Shown here one piece after another: positions 49,799 through 62,600 of a stretch of 64,000 bases of DNA. A program made the translations under genes and the position numbers. Under the pieces are notes generated by a model. The model was not told the origin of the DNA. It saw nothing but the letters and a program-made list of their open reading frames with translations, and made no database searches. The stretch spans positions 19,282,001 through 19,346,000 of the forward strand of contig NC_046679.1 of assembly GCF_009870125.1 (NCBI RefSeq). The letters run 5' to 3'. This DNA comes from Drosophila pseudoobscura (lineage: Eukaryota > Arthropoda > Insecta > Diptera > Drosophilidae). How positions within the stretch are numbered: the first letter of the stretch is position 1; the number at the start of each line of letters is the position of its first letter.

Positions 49799-49832
49799 CG
49801 GTGTGGTGCGGTGCGGTGCGGTGCGGTGCGGA
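49799..49832. repeat. (GGTGC)n pentamer repeat
   Basis: Six to seven units: GGTGT once, GGTGC five times. Confidence 0.85.
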
Positions 49833-52107
49833 CCGGGTACAGCGGTGGCTTTTCATGCAATTCAACTTAATGATGCGCGAACTATTAAGCGCATTAAGAG
49901 CCATTTTTTGTTGCCTTTACCTCCTTTTGTCTGCCACGCAACCAATCCAGTTCGACCCTCCAGGGGCACCCTTGGACTCAACCCTTGCGGCATTCAGAAG
50001 GTAAAAAAGTACTCCTCGCGGCACGAACATTTATTACCTTTGACACGAGCCATTAAATAATTTAACGCGCTGCGTGGTAGGCGAAAAAAACCTGAGAGAG
50101 TCAACACCGTTTGCTGATGACACCTGGCACACGTGAGTGTCAGCCGGAAATTAAATTAATATTTTTTCCTAACTACTTATAAAGCTTTTAGCAGGGCTTT
50201 GTCCTCCTCCTCAGCCTATCTGGGCTCTGTCGTATCCCGTCAAGCCAGGGTATGCATTTATTCCTTCGCCTATTTGGTATCTAGGGTATATTATTGTGAT
50301 GGGTATTACACAGTCGGGAATATTTACTTCCTGCAACGTTTCTGTTTGGTCTGGGCATAATCGAATTGAACTCTCAGTCGCTGAAGTCTTTGGGGGTGTG
50401 GATAAGCAATTGAATTAGGCTAGAAGCTAGGGGAAGCTTCTGCTGGCTGGCACCCGCGTGAGGAGCAGTTAAAAATTGAAATCTAATTTAAAATACATCA
50501 AGCCGGCATTATGGGTGCGGCAGCCAAATGGCAGATGGCTGTGGCAAAGACAAACCCATGCAGTAAACAAGCAAATGAAAGGCACAAAAAAGTAACGCAC
50601 ACACACGTACTCTGGAAAACAAGCCAAACAGACACAGAAAGAGAAGGGACAAGAGAGAGAGAGAGACAGGGCAGGAAGAAGTTGACATATGACATTTAAT
50701 TTAGTGTCTTTGGTATGTTGCCTTCCTTTGGCTGGCACAATGCCAAAAGCATTTGCTCGCATTCATTAATTTTCATTTTCGCAAAAAGAAAGAAAGCGAA
50801 AGAGAAGCAGCAGGAGAAGCACAACGAACCCTGGAATACACTGCCCAAATGTTCATTATCTTTAAATTTCCATCAATTCTTAGGAGCTCGGCATACCCGT
50901 TTCTGTAAAGAAATTTATGGCTAAGCATCCGAAAAAAAGGACGCGAACCAAATGCTTCTTCTGTGTTTGAGTTGAGTGGCAGTTTTTTGCGCTGCTGGCG
51001 CTGTCGACGTCATTATGTCGGGGCTCTTTCCATACTTTTCGCTCGGACCGCCCCAGCACCGACCCCGCCACAGTTCCAGTCTGCCGCCAGGCGAGTGCAG
51101 TCGCTGGCTAATAAAATATTTTATGCCGGGCTTATCTGCCATATCAAAAGCATGAGTTTTGCAGCTGCGACAACACACAAAAAGCCGAGGCCCACCGACA
51201 ACGAATTATTAACAGACTGGCCCTGGCGCCCCTCCGGTCCCCTGTCCATGTGCTTTCCACACCACACCATACCACACCTCGCCATAACCATTAACCACCC
51301 ATCCAGCCATCCACACAGCCCCCCAGCAACCTCCAACCCACTTTAGCAACAACATAAACAAAAACCAAGCACCAAAAGTAAAACAAAAAAATTCCCAAAG
51401 ACTCAGATACACGCTCTTGCACACACAGATGCTCGCACAACACACAGATACTTGCACACACACACACATTAGAGTTTATGACAGAAAGCAACAGTCCGGA
51501 CGGGGTGTGAGGTGTGGTCGTGAAGGGTGGAAGGTTGGTCGCTAATTCAGGCTCAGTTTTTGGTCAAGTGCAGTTTCGCCAAACATTTTTACGCCATGAT
51601 AATAGAACAACATGTGGTTCCATCGCATGAGTGGAAACTTTCCACCTTTTCTCCATCCCTCTCTCTCTCTTAGTTTCTCGCTTTTTCTGCTGAATAGGTG
51701 ACAAGAGAGTGTTTTTCGGTCTGTGACAGCTGGCAGCTGTTTTTGGCTTTCTTTCCCCCCTGCCATCAGCTCTACTTCATTTCCGCAAATGTCATGTTGC
51801 ATGTTCCTTGGCCAAACAGAAATTTTCAATTAAGTCCCAAAACGGTGAGCGGACTTTAAGGCCATTCAACTTCGATGCAATCAATTGACTTTACAGCCTT
51901 TTGTGTTTCGGGATTATACGAAGCTTACTACTCGAAGCATGGAGCATTTGTTCAACTAATCCCTTAAGAGCATAAAACAGTTTGCTCGACACTAGCATCG
52001 ATTGTTGAAAGGAAATCTGTTGGTTTCCACCTTTTATAGAAGCATAAGCTTCCATCTAAATTATTTATGTATATATATTATAAATCTGACTTAATTCAAA
52101 TCATTTG

Positions 52108-52145
52108 CTAATTGCCTTTTGTATTTGTTTTCTTGCAGGTGAGTC
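52108..52145 (+). promoter_or_regulatory. Candidate recursive (ratcheting) splice site in a long intron
   Basis: CTAAT at 52108-52112 is a consensus branch point. It is followed by a pyrimidine-rich tract and TCTTGCAG ending at 52138, immediately joined to GTGAGTCA from 52139. A 3' splice site abutting a 5' splice site with no exon between them is the hallmark of zero-length recursive exons used to remove very long Drosophila introns stepwise (known for Ubx, kuz and others). It lies 18.1 kb downstream of the donor at 33989/33990 on the same strand. A 35-nt microexon 52139-52173 with a GTGAGA donor is an alternative reading. Confidence 0.55.
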
Positions 52146-53254
52146 AATCGATCCAATATTTGTCCAGCTTATGGTGAGACAACAGCCCTCTGATTATAAC
52201 TAGATTTTTCCCGGTGCTTGAAAGTTAACCAGTAGTCAGCAAGTTTTTAAAACAGGAGCAGGGAAGACGTCCATGGAAATGCAATGATGCTGAAAATTCA
52301 ATGACAACCTGCAGCGAGAATATATTTTCCCTCACTGCGGAAGCCAGTTTACTGCTTTTTAAATGCCCAAAAACCCAGCCAAGGCTCAGTGCTCATATTT
52401 ATTTATACATTTCACCCTCTACCTTTATGGGATGTCGCCGTTGAGACACCTGCCATGGCGACGGGAGCCGTGGCAGTGACAGATAAACAATCACTGCGCT
52501 GAGATCCCTGTAGTTGATGCTAAGGATGCTGGAAAAGCCAATGCCATTGCATCATTTTATCCATCAATTTTATACCTTTTGCAAATTGTTTTGCTCTTAT
52601 TTTCATCCATTTTCTGTGCTGCTGCTACAAAATGGCAATTGTATTAAGCGCGCACAGCAAGGAGCGGCAAGAAGAGATACTCGTACAGGGAGATGGTGGT
52701 AGTAGGAGACATTGTAACTGCCATATAGACACATCAAGTAATTGAATGCAGTTGCGACACGCGGCGACAAAGGGCGCCAAGGGGAGTTGATTGGTGGATT
52801 CGAAGGATGGATGCAGAGAGTGTCTCAGCTGGATATCGGGGGCTTTGATTTTGAGCTCGTTCAATGCTATTAGCGCAAGTAAACTACATTTGCTGGTAGG
52901 AAGAGGGGTTGGGGGGGAAGGGCGAAAGCTAGAGATGTTCTTCGATTCCGTTTGCTTTGAAATTCGACTTTGAAAATAGTTCACGCTTTTGTCTGCCGTG
53001 CGAGTCTACATACACGTGTGTGAATGATTTTTATCATAATACGAGTGCGGACTAAATTTTTCCTGAAGAACTCATCGAAATTACCATAAATTCCCCACTT
53101 AATTGAGGCGAATTCATTACTCGGAACTCCTTTCCTCTCCTCCTTCCTGTGCACCGTCTGTCTCGCCTGTCTCGCTCTCTGCGGGTTCTGGCATTGTCTC
53201 TGGCTCGGCTCGTCGGGTATTTGCTCAAGTGCTTTGGCGCTATGGGTCTCTTGG

Positions 53255-53300
53255 TGTGGGTTTGGGTGTCGGTGTAGGTGTGGGTGTGGGTGTGGGTGGG
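53255..53300. repeat. (GTGTGG)n degenerate repeat
   Basis: About seven hexamer units, the last three perfect. Confidence 0.8.
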
Positions 53301-54262
53301 TTCTGTGTCAATAGATGCCATACATAGAAGGCATTTTATTCGCCATGAGGAGGCGAAAGCAGAGCAGGAGCAGTAGGAGCAGCAGCAGCAGCACCAGCAG
53401 GAGGAGATTGAGTGAAGGATAGGATAGTCATCGTCTACTTTGCATAGAATTGAAATTTGAAATTGGAAATTGAAAATCGCTTTGCCAACTGCTACGTCGA
53501 GTGCGGATGCGGGGGTGGGGTATGGGAGATGGTGACTCTGTCTGTCTGTCTGTCTGATTGACAATGCATTGGATTTGCATTAAATAATCGAACTACGCGC
53601 TTCTGTTGCTCTTCAGCCATTAAGTTGAGCAAATATGCCCAGATCCATTGTATAAAGTACTCCCCCCAATCACGTCACATAAGCCATTATCGAAACAACA
53701 TATAGCAAATTCATCGATGGCAGGCAGGCACAACAATTTATCAATTTGCAGTGGCTCAAACTCAAAGTTACTCAATAATATAGTTTCCATGTTCCACGCA
53801 GCTAAATAGAAAGGTTAGGAAGCTGTTCCCTGGGGCACTTCGAAGCCAAGCAGAATTGGAGTATTGTGGGTATTTGCGTAATCGATTTTTTAGCTTCCCC
53901 TGTGGCTCAGCGTTCTGGTTGCTTGTTTATTCACTGCAAGATTTCGTTTATTTGTTTGCAATACGAGTATGGCCTACGAGAATGCGGTGCACTGTGGGCC
54001 AGATTGCAGAATGCGCTTGTGTGAATTTCCAGAATTCCGGGCCGTCAAATCAGATTCAAATGCAAAATTTTGATTGGCAAACTTTTGGCCTACACTTTAT
54101 ACCACTGTATTCACATCATAATTCTGTTTTAGCATGTCGTATTCCTGTTTGTGTGACTTCAGGCCCATTCCGAATGCCATATACGCCACACCCTCTCCAG
54201 TTTGCGGTGGATTCATACTCATCCAGCCAGAAACAGCAAGAGACTGAACGAAATCCGGGCCA

Positions 54263-54288
54263 CAGTTGCAGTTGCAGTTGCAGTTGCA
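54263..54288. repeat. (CAGTTG)n hexamer repeat
   Basis: Four perfect units. Confidence 0.85.
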
Positions 54289-56360
54289 GCCCAGAATCAG
54301 AACTCAATCCCAGTTCGAGTGGCTGCAGTTTGTGTGCTGTTTGAGTTTTGGATCTCGTTTTCATTTCGGGTGCATGCATTTTTCCCAGCTACCGGCTACC
54401 AGCTATGCATGCGTCATGAGTATAGTATTTGAATAATTCATGCGTGGCAAATGCATAAGTCAGAGCTAACCAGACCACACCACACCACACACCATATTGG
54501 ACCAGGACCACATATCCACACCCATGCAAAGCCCGTCTAGTAGATGTTGCCTGTCGTTGAATGTTGTCCATTTTATTCAGGGCTTGCCATTGCCATGCCA
54601 ACGAAATGCTCCAGATCCAATCAGCATAGAGCCCAACTACATAAGTTTAAACGGCTTGAGGGCAACTGAGTTGACTCAATAATCCTCTCACTCTCGACTA
54701 AAGTTGGCCTGGGCTCCGGGCCTCCAATTGATAGAAAACCTGTACCTAAAATAGGAATCGATCTGCTGCTTAATTGGAAGTATATTGCACTTTCCGGGAT
54801 ATCGATGATTCACCTGTTATATCGCTTATGGGTTAATGAATTTTTAATTTATCTCACTTTTTCGCCCTTTTATTGCGAATAAAATTGCATTTAAAATGAC
54901 ACAAGGACTGCAAATGTCCTGATTTCCCCCCCCAACAATGATTGCCAGTGTGTGTGTATGCTTTCTATGGGATTAATTAGCTGTCATTTATTCATTTATC
55001 GATTACATCGCTCACATCCTACCTACGAGTCCAGTATCCGACGGTCAAACATTAATCAAGCGCCAAACTTTCGACCCCGATATCGAGCCTAATTAAATAA
55101 CAATGAAGTGGGAGCGGAAACATCTGTTTTACAATATCAATTCCTGCAAATAATGAGAACAAAATATTCCCATTCCATAGCCAATCCATCAATCAATCAA
55201 TCAATTCAACATTCCGAAACTCCGCACATAATTAGTCAAACCCCGTCTTAGCCAGGGCATATAAATCATCAGTGTACATTTTCTCTATGTATATATATAT
55301 ATACCTACTTTAATATATAGAGAAAGATATATTTTTAAGCAGCCATCTGTTGTCCAAGATTTAAATGCTGCCTGTCCCCCTTTTTTGATACATTTGCAAT
55401 CGCTTCTGGGCGCCTGTCAGATGGTTTGATTTAAATTTATGACTATGTTTTGTCCAAAGCAAGAGGCGCACAAAAAATAATATCTTGCAAAGCACTGGAC
55501 TTCGACTTGGTGATACTCTTGTGAATAAATATTCAAAGTAGAACATTAACATTGTATATTTAATGAAGAAATACCCGCAGTACTTTAACCTACGTTTTTC
55601 AATTCTTCTGAACGTAGAAGAATCAGTTCTTTCATACTTTCTAATTAGAGAGAGACGTGACTGTCTATAAGAACTATGTAACCTATTGATACTCTATGAA
55701 GGCATACATATATTATGTCTCTAAAACATGCTTTCCTTCCCGACATCAACTCAATACCTCCTACCCCAGATGGGTAAGGGCAAGAAAATCCCTTACTTCA
55801 CAAGACAGTTGTAAGTTTTTGCTGCCGATAAGATACGAGTATACAAGAATTATGATGCTGCAGTTAGTGTCTGTGCTTGTGCTTGTGTAGAGATAGGAAA
55901 TGCCCCATGGCTGAAGTGATTTTTCAAGTTTAATTTTAAATTCATTGCAAACTATGGACATAGAGATTGAATTTTTATGAATTGACCAAACAGCTTGTAG
56001 CGAGCGAGCGGGAGCCATCTTCAGGGCGGCCGCCATTTTCTAAGTATGTCAACTTCCGGTGCATCAACGGCAGCAGCAGCAGCAGCACGGAAAATACCGT
56101 GTAAGTGTCCCAGAAGCTGCTATAATCAATAAAGCTGATGGCGAGTGGCGTGGCGTGCACTTTTTACCACAGTTTATGTTAAACTATTAACAGGATACTC
56201 GGCTTCCGTAATGAAGCAGCTGCCGCCGTAGTCGTCGTCGTCGTCGCCATCGACGTCCTCATCCTCATTGTCGACATCGTTGCAGTCCGGACAAAAAGCG
56301 GGTCGCAGAAAATAGAGAAAGAAAGGAAAACAGCTGCATTGTTCAGACACAGACACACAT

Positions 56361-56379
56361 ACATATATATATATATATA
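56361..56379. repeat. (AT)n microsatellite
   Basis: Perfect AT array of about nine units. Confidence 0.9.
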
Positions 56380-56951
56380 GTGGCAAAAAGGGGGGGGTAA
56401 AGAGAGAGACATTGGTGCAACGTCCTGGACTAGTGTGGTGGAAAATCGACACTCAATATTAGCACCGTTTATGAGCTATGAATGAGTTACGACTACCAAG
56501 TGATGCGGCACCGTCGTCGGCCGCCTGCTGGCAACCGCATTTCCTCCTCTTCCTGTCGATGAGAGCATGGCTCTGTGTATGGGTGACCCACTTTGATGCA
56601 TACCCCACTAATGCAGCGTACAGTTCACACTTTGTTGATACTTTAAAACTAAGACCAACAGCGGCAACAGCGGCAACAGTTTCATTTCCGGTTCCTGGCG
56701 GCAGTAACCGAAAAATGCGAAGCTCATTAATCATACTCAACAATGAAGCACTTCCATTTCTCCGTTGTACTCTCCCCTCGATCTCTGCCACATTAATTAA
56801 CTCATAAATCTTTTGTGCATATCAAACGACAGAAATTGGCTGTGGCAGTGCGGATGGGCCTTTCGTGGTCAATGCTCCTCTCCCTCATATATGTATAACC
56901 AATTATTTCTGCTCAAATCACTCGACATAGGTGAGAGAGACAGAAGTACAA

Positions 56952-56972
56952 TAGAGAGAGAGAGAGAGAGAG
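56952..56972. repeat. (GA)n microsatellite
   Basis: Perfect GA array, potential GAGA-factor tract. Confidence 0.9.
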
Positions 56973-59608
56973 TCAGAGGATTGGCAATTTGATTAATGTA
57001 CGAGAAGCCGCACCTCTGAAATATTGACATGCCCTGGCAGCTGTCGGCATTTTTTTTCCCTTAGTTTCAGCTGCTCGTCTATCCCATCCATATATCCATC
57101 TATCAGAATGGGTAAAAGTCATTTCAACAGCCTGTTATGCCTGTGTTTCATCCAAGTGCTGAAAATCGAACTGGGGGCTATCAATTGTTGTGCCTGACAG
57201 GGCTTGAAAGATGAAAGTGGCGCCAATTTATGAAAGTTGTGGCAGCTAGATTTTGGCACCCAGATTGTTGCAAAACAATTTGTGATGTTGCACAGAAATA
57301 AATATTATTTAGCTATAAATTTAAAATAAAGTGGTTTCAAAGTTCTCAGTTCAAAGATCAAGCACCATAAATTGCGGGACTGTTACCAAAAATTAGACGA
57401 TTAAAACTAAAATTTTAGGGAGCCATTTGCCAAGAATCTGAATAGTAAACGGATACATATTTTTGGATCTGTGTAAGTTCCTGTTCGGCGTGGTAGTTTC
57501 TGGGTAACTGTCTTGTTCAATGTTAAACCCATCCCATTAACCTCTATCAGATTTGAGATTTTGTACGTACCTAAGAGGAAAGTAATAACTTTTTTGTTGT
57601 ATGTACATTTGGTGGCATTAAATGGAAGTATACCCCGCTTGAGGGGCGAATTGCAAGACATTTCGCAGTGGAGAGGTGCCTCTGCCTGCAAAATGGCGTG
57701 TGTCTTGATTTTATGGCGTGTCGAGTTGCTCAGCGAGTCTCCCATCTACATCGCCATCTCCCGTCACAGTGCCTTTTCCATCATCATTTGCAGTTAGTGC
57801 ATCATTTGTATGCATTAAAGATAAACACGGGGCAACATCGGCACATGCAGCGGGTGCACCCGGGTGTCATCCCAGGTATACTCGTACATTAAATTCCCCG
57901 TCGGAAATTCGGTGACTTACCTAGAACTGCGGGTTGGTGGTGGCTCCATCAAATGTGACATCAAATGGGACCGAGACTGAGATCTGGTCTGAGTGTGTGT
58001 GGGTGTGCGTGGGAGTATTTGTGGCTTTCCATTGTGTGGCAGGCCAACTAGGGGGTGTGGCCGTGTTGGTATGTGTGTATATATAGAGTACTTATCACGA
58101 TGATTATAATCAGAGAGCAGCCAGCAAAAAGCAGCAGTGGCAGAGGCAGAGGCAGCGGCAGGGCCACTTGGGGCTTGTAATGTTGTTTGTTGCTGCTGCT
58201 GGCGGCACTTTACGATGGCTTGCTGCACATCAAAGGCACCGCGTAATGAGCAGCACACGCTCAGCGACCAACTTTCTCCACTCTGCCGTCTCCGAGGCCG
58301 CTGTTCTTGCCCCCATCTGCAGCTCCGCCTTCCCATTGGCATTGCCATTCGTTTTTCCCATCCCCATCCCCATCACAATCCGCGTATCTCGTCCTGTCGT
58401 CTGCTAGCGCAAATTGACTTTGTCTGTGTGTTTTTGACACCTGCGGCAATTCGTTTTCATGCCCATCCCCCATCCCCCTGCCCCCATTCCGCCCCCTCCA
58501 TCCCAGGGCCAGGACCACAGGCGGCTCTCGCATCAAAGATAATTTAAAGCGAACGCGAAACTAGTTCACGGGTAGCCAGCCCCAGTGGGGACTGCGCGGC
58601 CGGGGATGGGGCGTGGAGCAACCTACATATTTTCTGCCTGCTACTTTTTCGGGGCGTGGCAGGGGCCGTGGATCACTATTTGCTTTTTGGCATGCTGCTT
58701 CATAGCCGCAAGTGCCGACATTCTTTAGTTGCTAGTTTCTCGGCAACGGCAGAGGCAGCGGCATCAGCAGCAGCAGCAGAGTAGTTTCGGTTTCTCTGCC
58801 AGCGCCGGAAAGTATGCCATGAATTTTGCGTGCATGAAACAATTTCTCGAGAGCCTGAGAGCGAGGAGACCACACCCTTTGTGGACAGGCAAGCATTATC
58901 TTGCCAAAAGCTATGCAGCCCGTGTGGGATGCAGGTTCCAAGAACTATCTCAACTCTTATGTATCCACCTATAGCTGAATATACTTTCTGCCCCTGCCTC
59001 TGCCTCTGCCCCTTGTCCCTTGCCCCTTTCCACCGTTCAGACAAATTACTTAGCATAATTGCTGATTATAAGTTCGCTTTATGCTAAAGAGATATCACCC
59101 GGGCATTAGCATTGCCACCCGCGACATTTTCAGGTCCCGGCTCTTGTCGTTTCATGTTTTCGTAATTTGTTTATTACACTTACACCTCGGGCTATTTATG
59201 CATACATATTTCCGTAGCCTGTAGCCTGTAGCCTGTAGACTGTCTGCAACTTTGATGTACAACCAGCAGCATTTTGTTCCTGCTGCTGTTAACCTGTATA
59301 TATGCTACATTTACTCGTATTTTGTACGATGTCTGGTGCTGCTCTTTTGGTCTTTCTTATGCAAATGAGATTACATAAACATAATTAACTTCGGCCGGCC
59401 TACGTGTCGTATGAAACTTTTTTGATGGCCATATAAAAGCGCTTGAAGAGCTTTAGCATTAGCCGCTTGTTTTTTTTTTGTATTTTTGCTAAGTTGAGCT
59501 CCCAACTTTGGCCATAAAGCCGCAGGGCTCAACTATGGCTGAAATCCTGCACCTGCGTCGCCTCTTTCTTTGGGCAATAGTTTTGCAACTTTCATTCGCC
59601 CAAGGGGC

Positions 59609-59609
<1 letters not shown>

Positions 59610-59634
<25 letters not shown>
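59610..59634. repeat. (GA)n microsatellite
   Basis: Perfect GA array of about 12 units. Confidence 0.9.
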
Positions 59635-59639
<5 letters not shown>

Positions 59640-62600
59640 GTGCCGGGCCAGCAACAGTTTGGCGATTGTATGGTCCTGTGGGGAGTGCAGTTTATTGATA
59701 AGCAGCGGGGATAATGCAAGTGCCAAGTGCCAAGTGCATTTGATGTGTGGGGGGTTGCGAACTGCTTGAGTGCATGGCTCTCAAATTGAAGTCAACGGGC
59801 CATAAGTGAGATGCATTTCCAGCACAATCCATATCCATATCCCATTGTGTGTGTGTCCTCTCTCGGCCCCATGCTGCGCCCTCCATTCGAGCTGAAGCTG
59901 TCACTGCTGCCGATTGTCCTGGTTACTGTTGCACTTACTCTTTGTCTCTCTGGCAGCCAGGCAATGTGGGTGTGTGTCAGTTGCGCGTTTAAAGCTCAAT
60001 TGGTTCAAGTGCGAACGCATTTGTGCCCTCGCCCTCGGGGGCGGCCCTCAACTTACAAAGCAGTTACTTGCTGCATGAATTGCGTATTCTCCGGTCACGG
60101 AGCTTCCCCTCTTGCTTCTGTCAGTAATTTGTGTGGCTTTAAAGACAAATTAACCTCAGAAATCCCCATTCTCCCACTCATACGAGACAGACAAGAGCTG
60201 CTCAGGGGAGGGGGGGGCTGACTAATGAAGCATCTACTCCAATCCGACAGATGATCCATTGAATAATTGCCAAGGGAGGTCAGCTGCAGGACTGCAGATA
60301 GATTGAAGCGAACCCCCTCAAATAGGGATCATAAATAGCATTGGTGGCATGGTGGCATGGGCACCACTCTCACATTGCAGTTGCAGCTTCCGCCCTGCAG
60401 CAACAATTCACCTGGGTCGGCCAAACCCTTTTGCATAGCACTTAGAACGAGTTACGAGCTCCATTTCGTACTCCAGAGCTCTGCCTGCACTTCCCTTCTT
60501 CCCCTCTTCACTGCCGCCTAAATAGTCCGTTGAGTGCAGAAGGCAATAAATGCTAATATTTTATTTAAAACGCTGATGCTGAAAGCAAATGCATTTCATG
60601 TCCCCACGCACACACACAGCCAAGCCCGTTCTCTTTTCCCCCTCTTCCTTGTGGAAGCTTTTGGGGCGCCGCCAGCGAAAAATTAGCTTTGTCTGAGTCC
60701 CGCGTCTCGTGTCCCGCGTCCTGTGCGGGTGAAAGCTCGAAGCACTTGAAATTAAATATTTCGCATTCGCCCCACTGTACGGCACTGTGCCGTCATAAGG
60801 GTAGGATGTGTGCACTTCACGCACATTTGCACATCATTTTCGTTTCGTTCCGTTCCTCTAGCGACTGCTCTCTGCTCTGCCCTGCCCTGCTACATACGAA
60901 AGCCGCTTTTCTATGCCCAAAGTTTTGCCCGTTTGCTCAATTTCTGGTCCCCTGCTGTGCCAATGCTTCAATGTTTCAGCTCATTTGCAACCCTTTGGTC
61001 GCCACTCACACGCTCGCTCATGAGACTTCAAAAACGTTATTTATGCAAAAATAATTTTCAAATGCCTCGCATATTTCTTCATGTTGGGTCCCCCATATCC
61101 CCGCATATTCATATGGGCAGTCAAGCCACAAGAGTGCTGCTTCCAGCCCCACCGTCCCTGTTTTTTCACGAATCAAGAATCTAATAAAACTTTTGCCAGC
61201 TACCTGGCAGCGGAAAAGGCAGCGGCAGCGGCAGCGGCAGCTGCAGCGGCACCTACAACAGCAATACATCTGCTTATTTGCTTATCATATGCAAATTTTC
61301 GTGTTTCAAGTTGAAGTTTTCTTTCCCGAGTATCAAAAAGTACACACACACACACACATACATATATCATGTACATATATAGATGTGTATATAGTATATA
61401 TGTATGGGTGTAGCAAACCCAAGAATGTTTAACAAGCTACCTGAGGGCGCTCATGAGCAAAAGTTCAAATAACAAAATTTCTGCTTTTACTTTTACACTC
61501 AACCCAACCCTAAAAAAAAAAACAAAACACCAAACGAAACGAAACGAGAATATATGTATACAAAAAAAAACTCTGCCCGGTATTTTGGCTTAGCTCTTTT
61601 TCGCCCTGCACCTCCTCTGCGTCATGATTACGTTTTTGTGTGTGTGTGTGTGCGCTCCTTTGATTATACAACTCTCTCTTTCCCTTTCTCTCATGCTTTC
61701 TCTATCCCTCTATCGATTTGGGTCCTGCCTCTGGCAAATGTACTGGGGAGTATTTACAGAACACAGAATTTTTGACTACAGCTACGAAACTCTTTGCCCG
61801 TATTTGCCAAGGAAATTATTAAAAATATCTACAAATTATGCATACATCAAGATTTTGCACACAATTCACGGTGCTCATTGAAATTTGCATAATTTCCGAA
61901 AAATGCACTCATCCAGATGGTACAGACGACTAATAACAGGGCAATCAATGGCAGAGAAGGAAGAGATACACAGTATATATATAACACTTGGCAATTACAT
62001 AAAATAAATTTGAATATATCAAGCATCTGCCAGAATCGGACTGCATTGAATTACCATCTTCATCGTCCCGGAAAAAGCGTATTTCAAGTGGAGTGTGCAG
62101 TGGAATCCCATTCGGGGGGCAAAACAATTGAGTGTGCTGTGGGGACGCCCCCACATGTGGGTTCTTTGAGTATTCTTTACGCAGACTGCTGAAATGAAAT
62201 TCAATTACAACGGACAGAGACAAAAGCAATTACAAAAACAATGCCAAAAATGGCAGCTTCCATTGGGGCCGTGTTAATATATCAGTCCGAAAAGATGCAA
62301 CAAAAAATTGCAGAAGAAAGCGAATGTTGACGATGGTGCAGGCGGTGCAGACGTTGGAGAGGCGCATGCAAAACAAATAACACGGAAATGAAAAACGAAC
62401 TCAACTGGAAAATTGCAAGAGCCCCCCGTCCCAACACAGAATACACCCACACATACATATATGTACATACACACAACAAACGGAAGTTGACTCGCCAGCC
62501 TTGTTGCCGTCGACGCCGTTTCCGGCAGAGTTTCACTCTCGTATTGTTGCTGTTGCCTTTTCTGCTGCTGCTGTGGTTGCTCTACCGAGCGCTGCCTACT

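Larger units (their letters stand above)
46401..52107. other. Presumed intron upstream of the recursive splice site; no gene seen
   Basis: Simple repeats at 47098-47121 (GGCAGT), 48057-48080 (CGCCAT), 48465-48487 (CGAACC), 48820-48868 (GGAACW), 49495-49534 (GGGGCA) and 49799-49832 (GGTGC). GTGAGT at 46427 follows GATGCAG but lacks a pyrimidine tract. Confidence 0.45.

Noticed and set aside
53052..53564. 170-codon minus-strand ORF
   Set aside because: Much of it is translation of GTGTGG and GCAGCAG repeats (HTHTHT, CCCCC).
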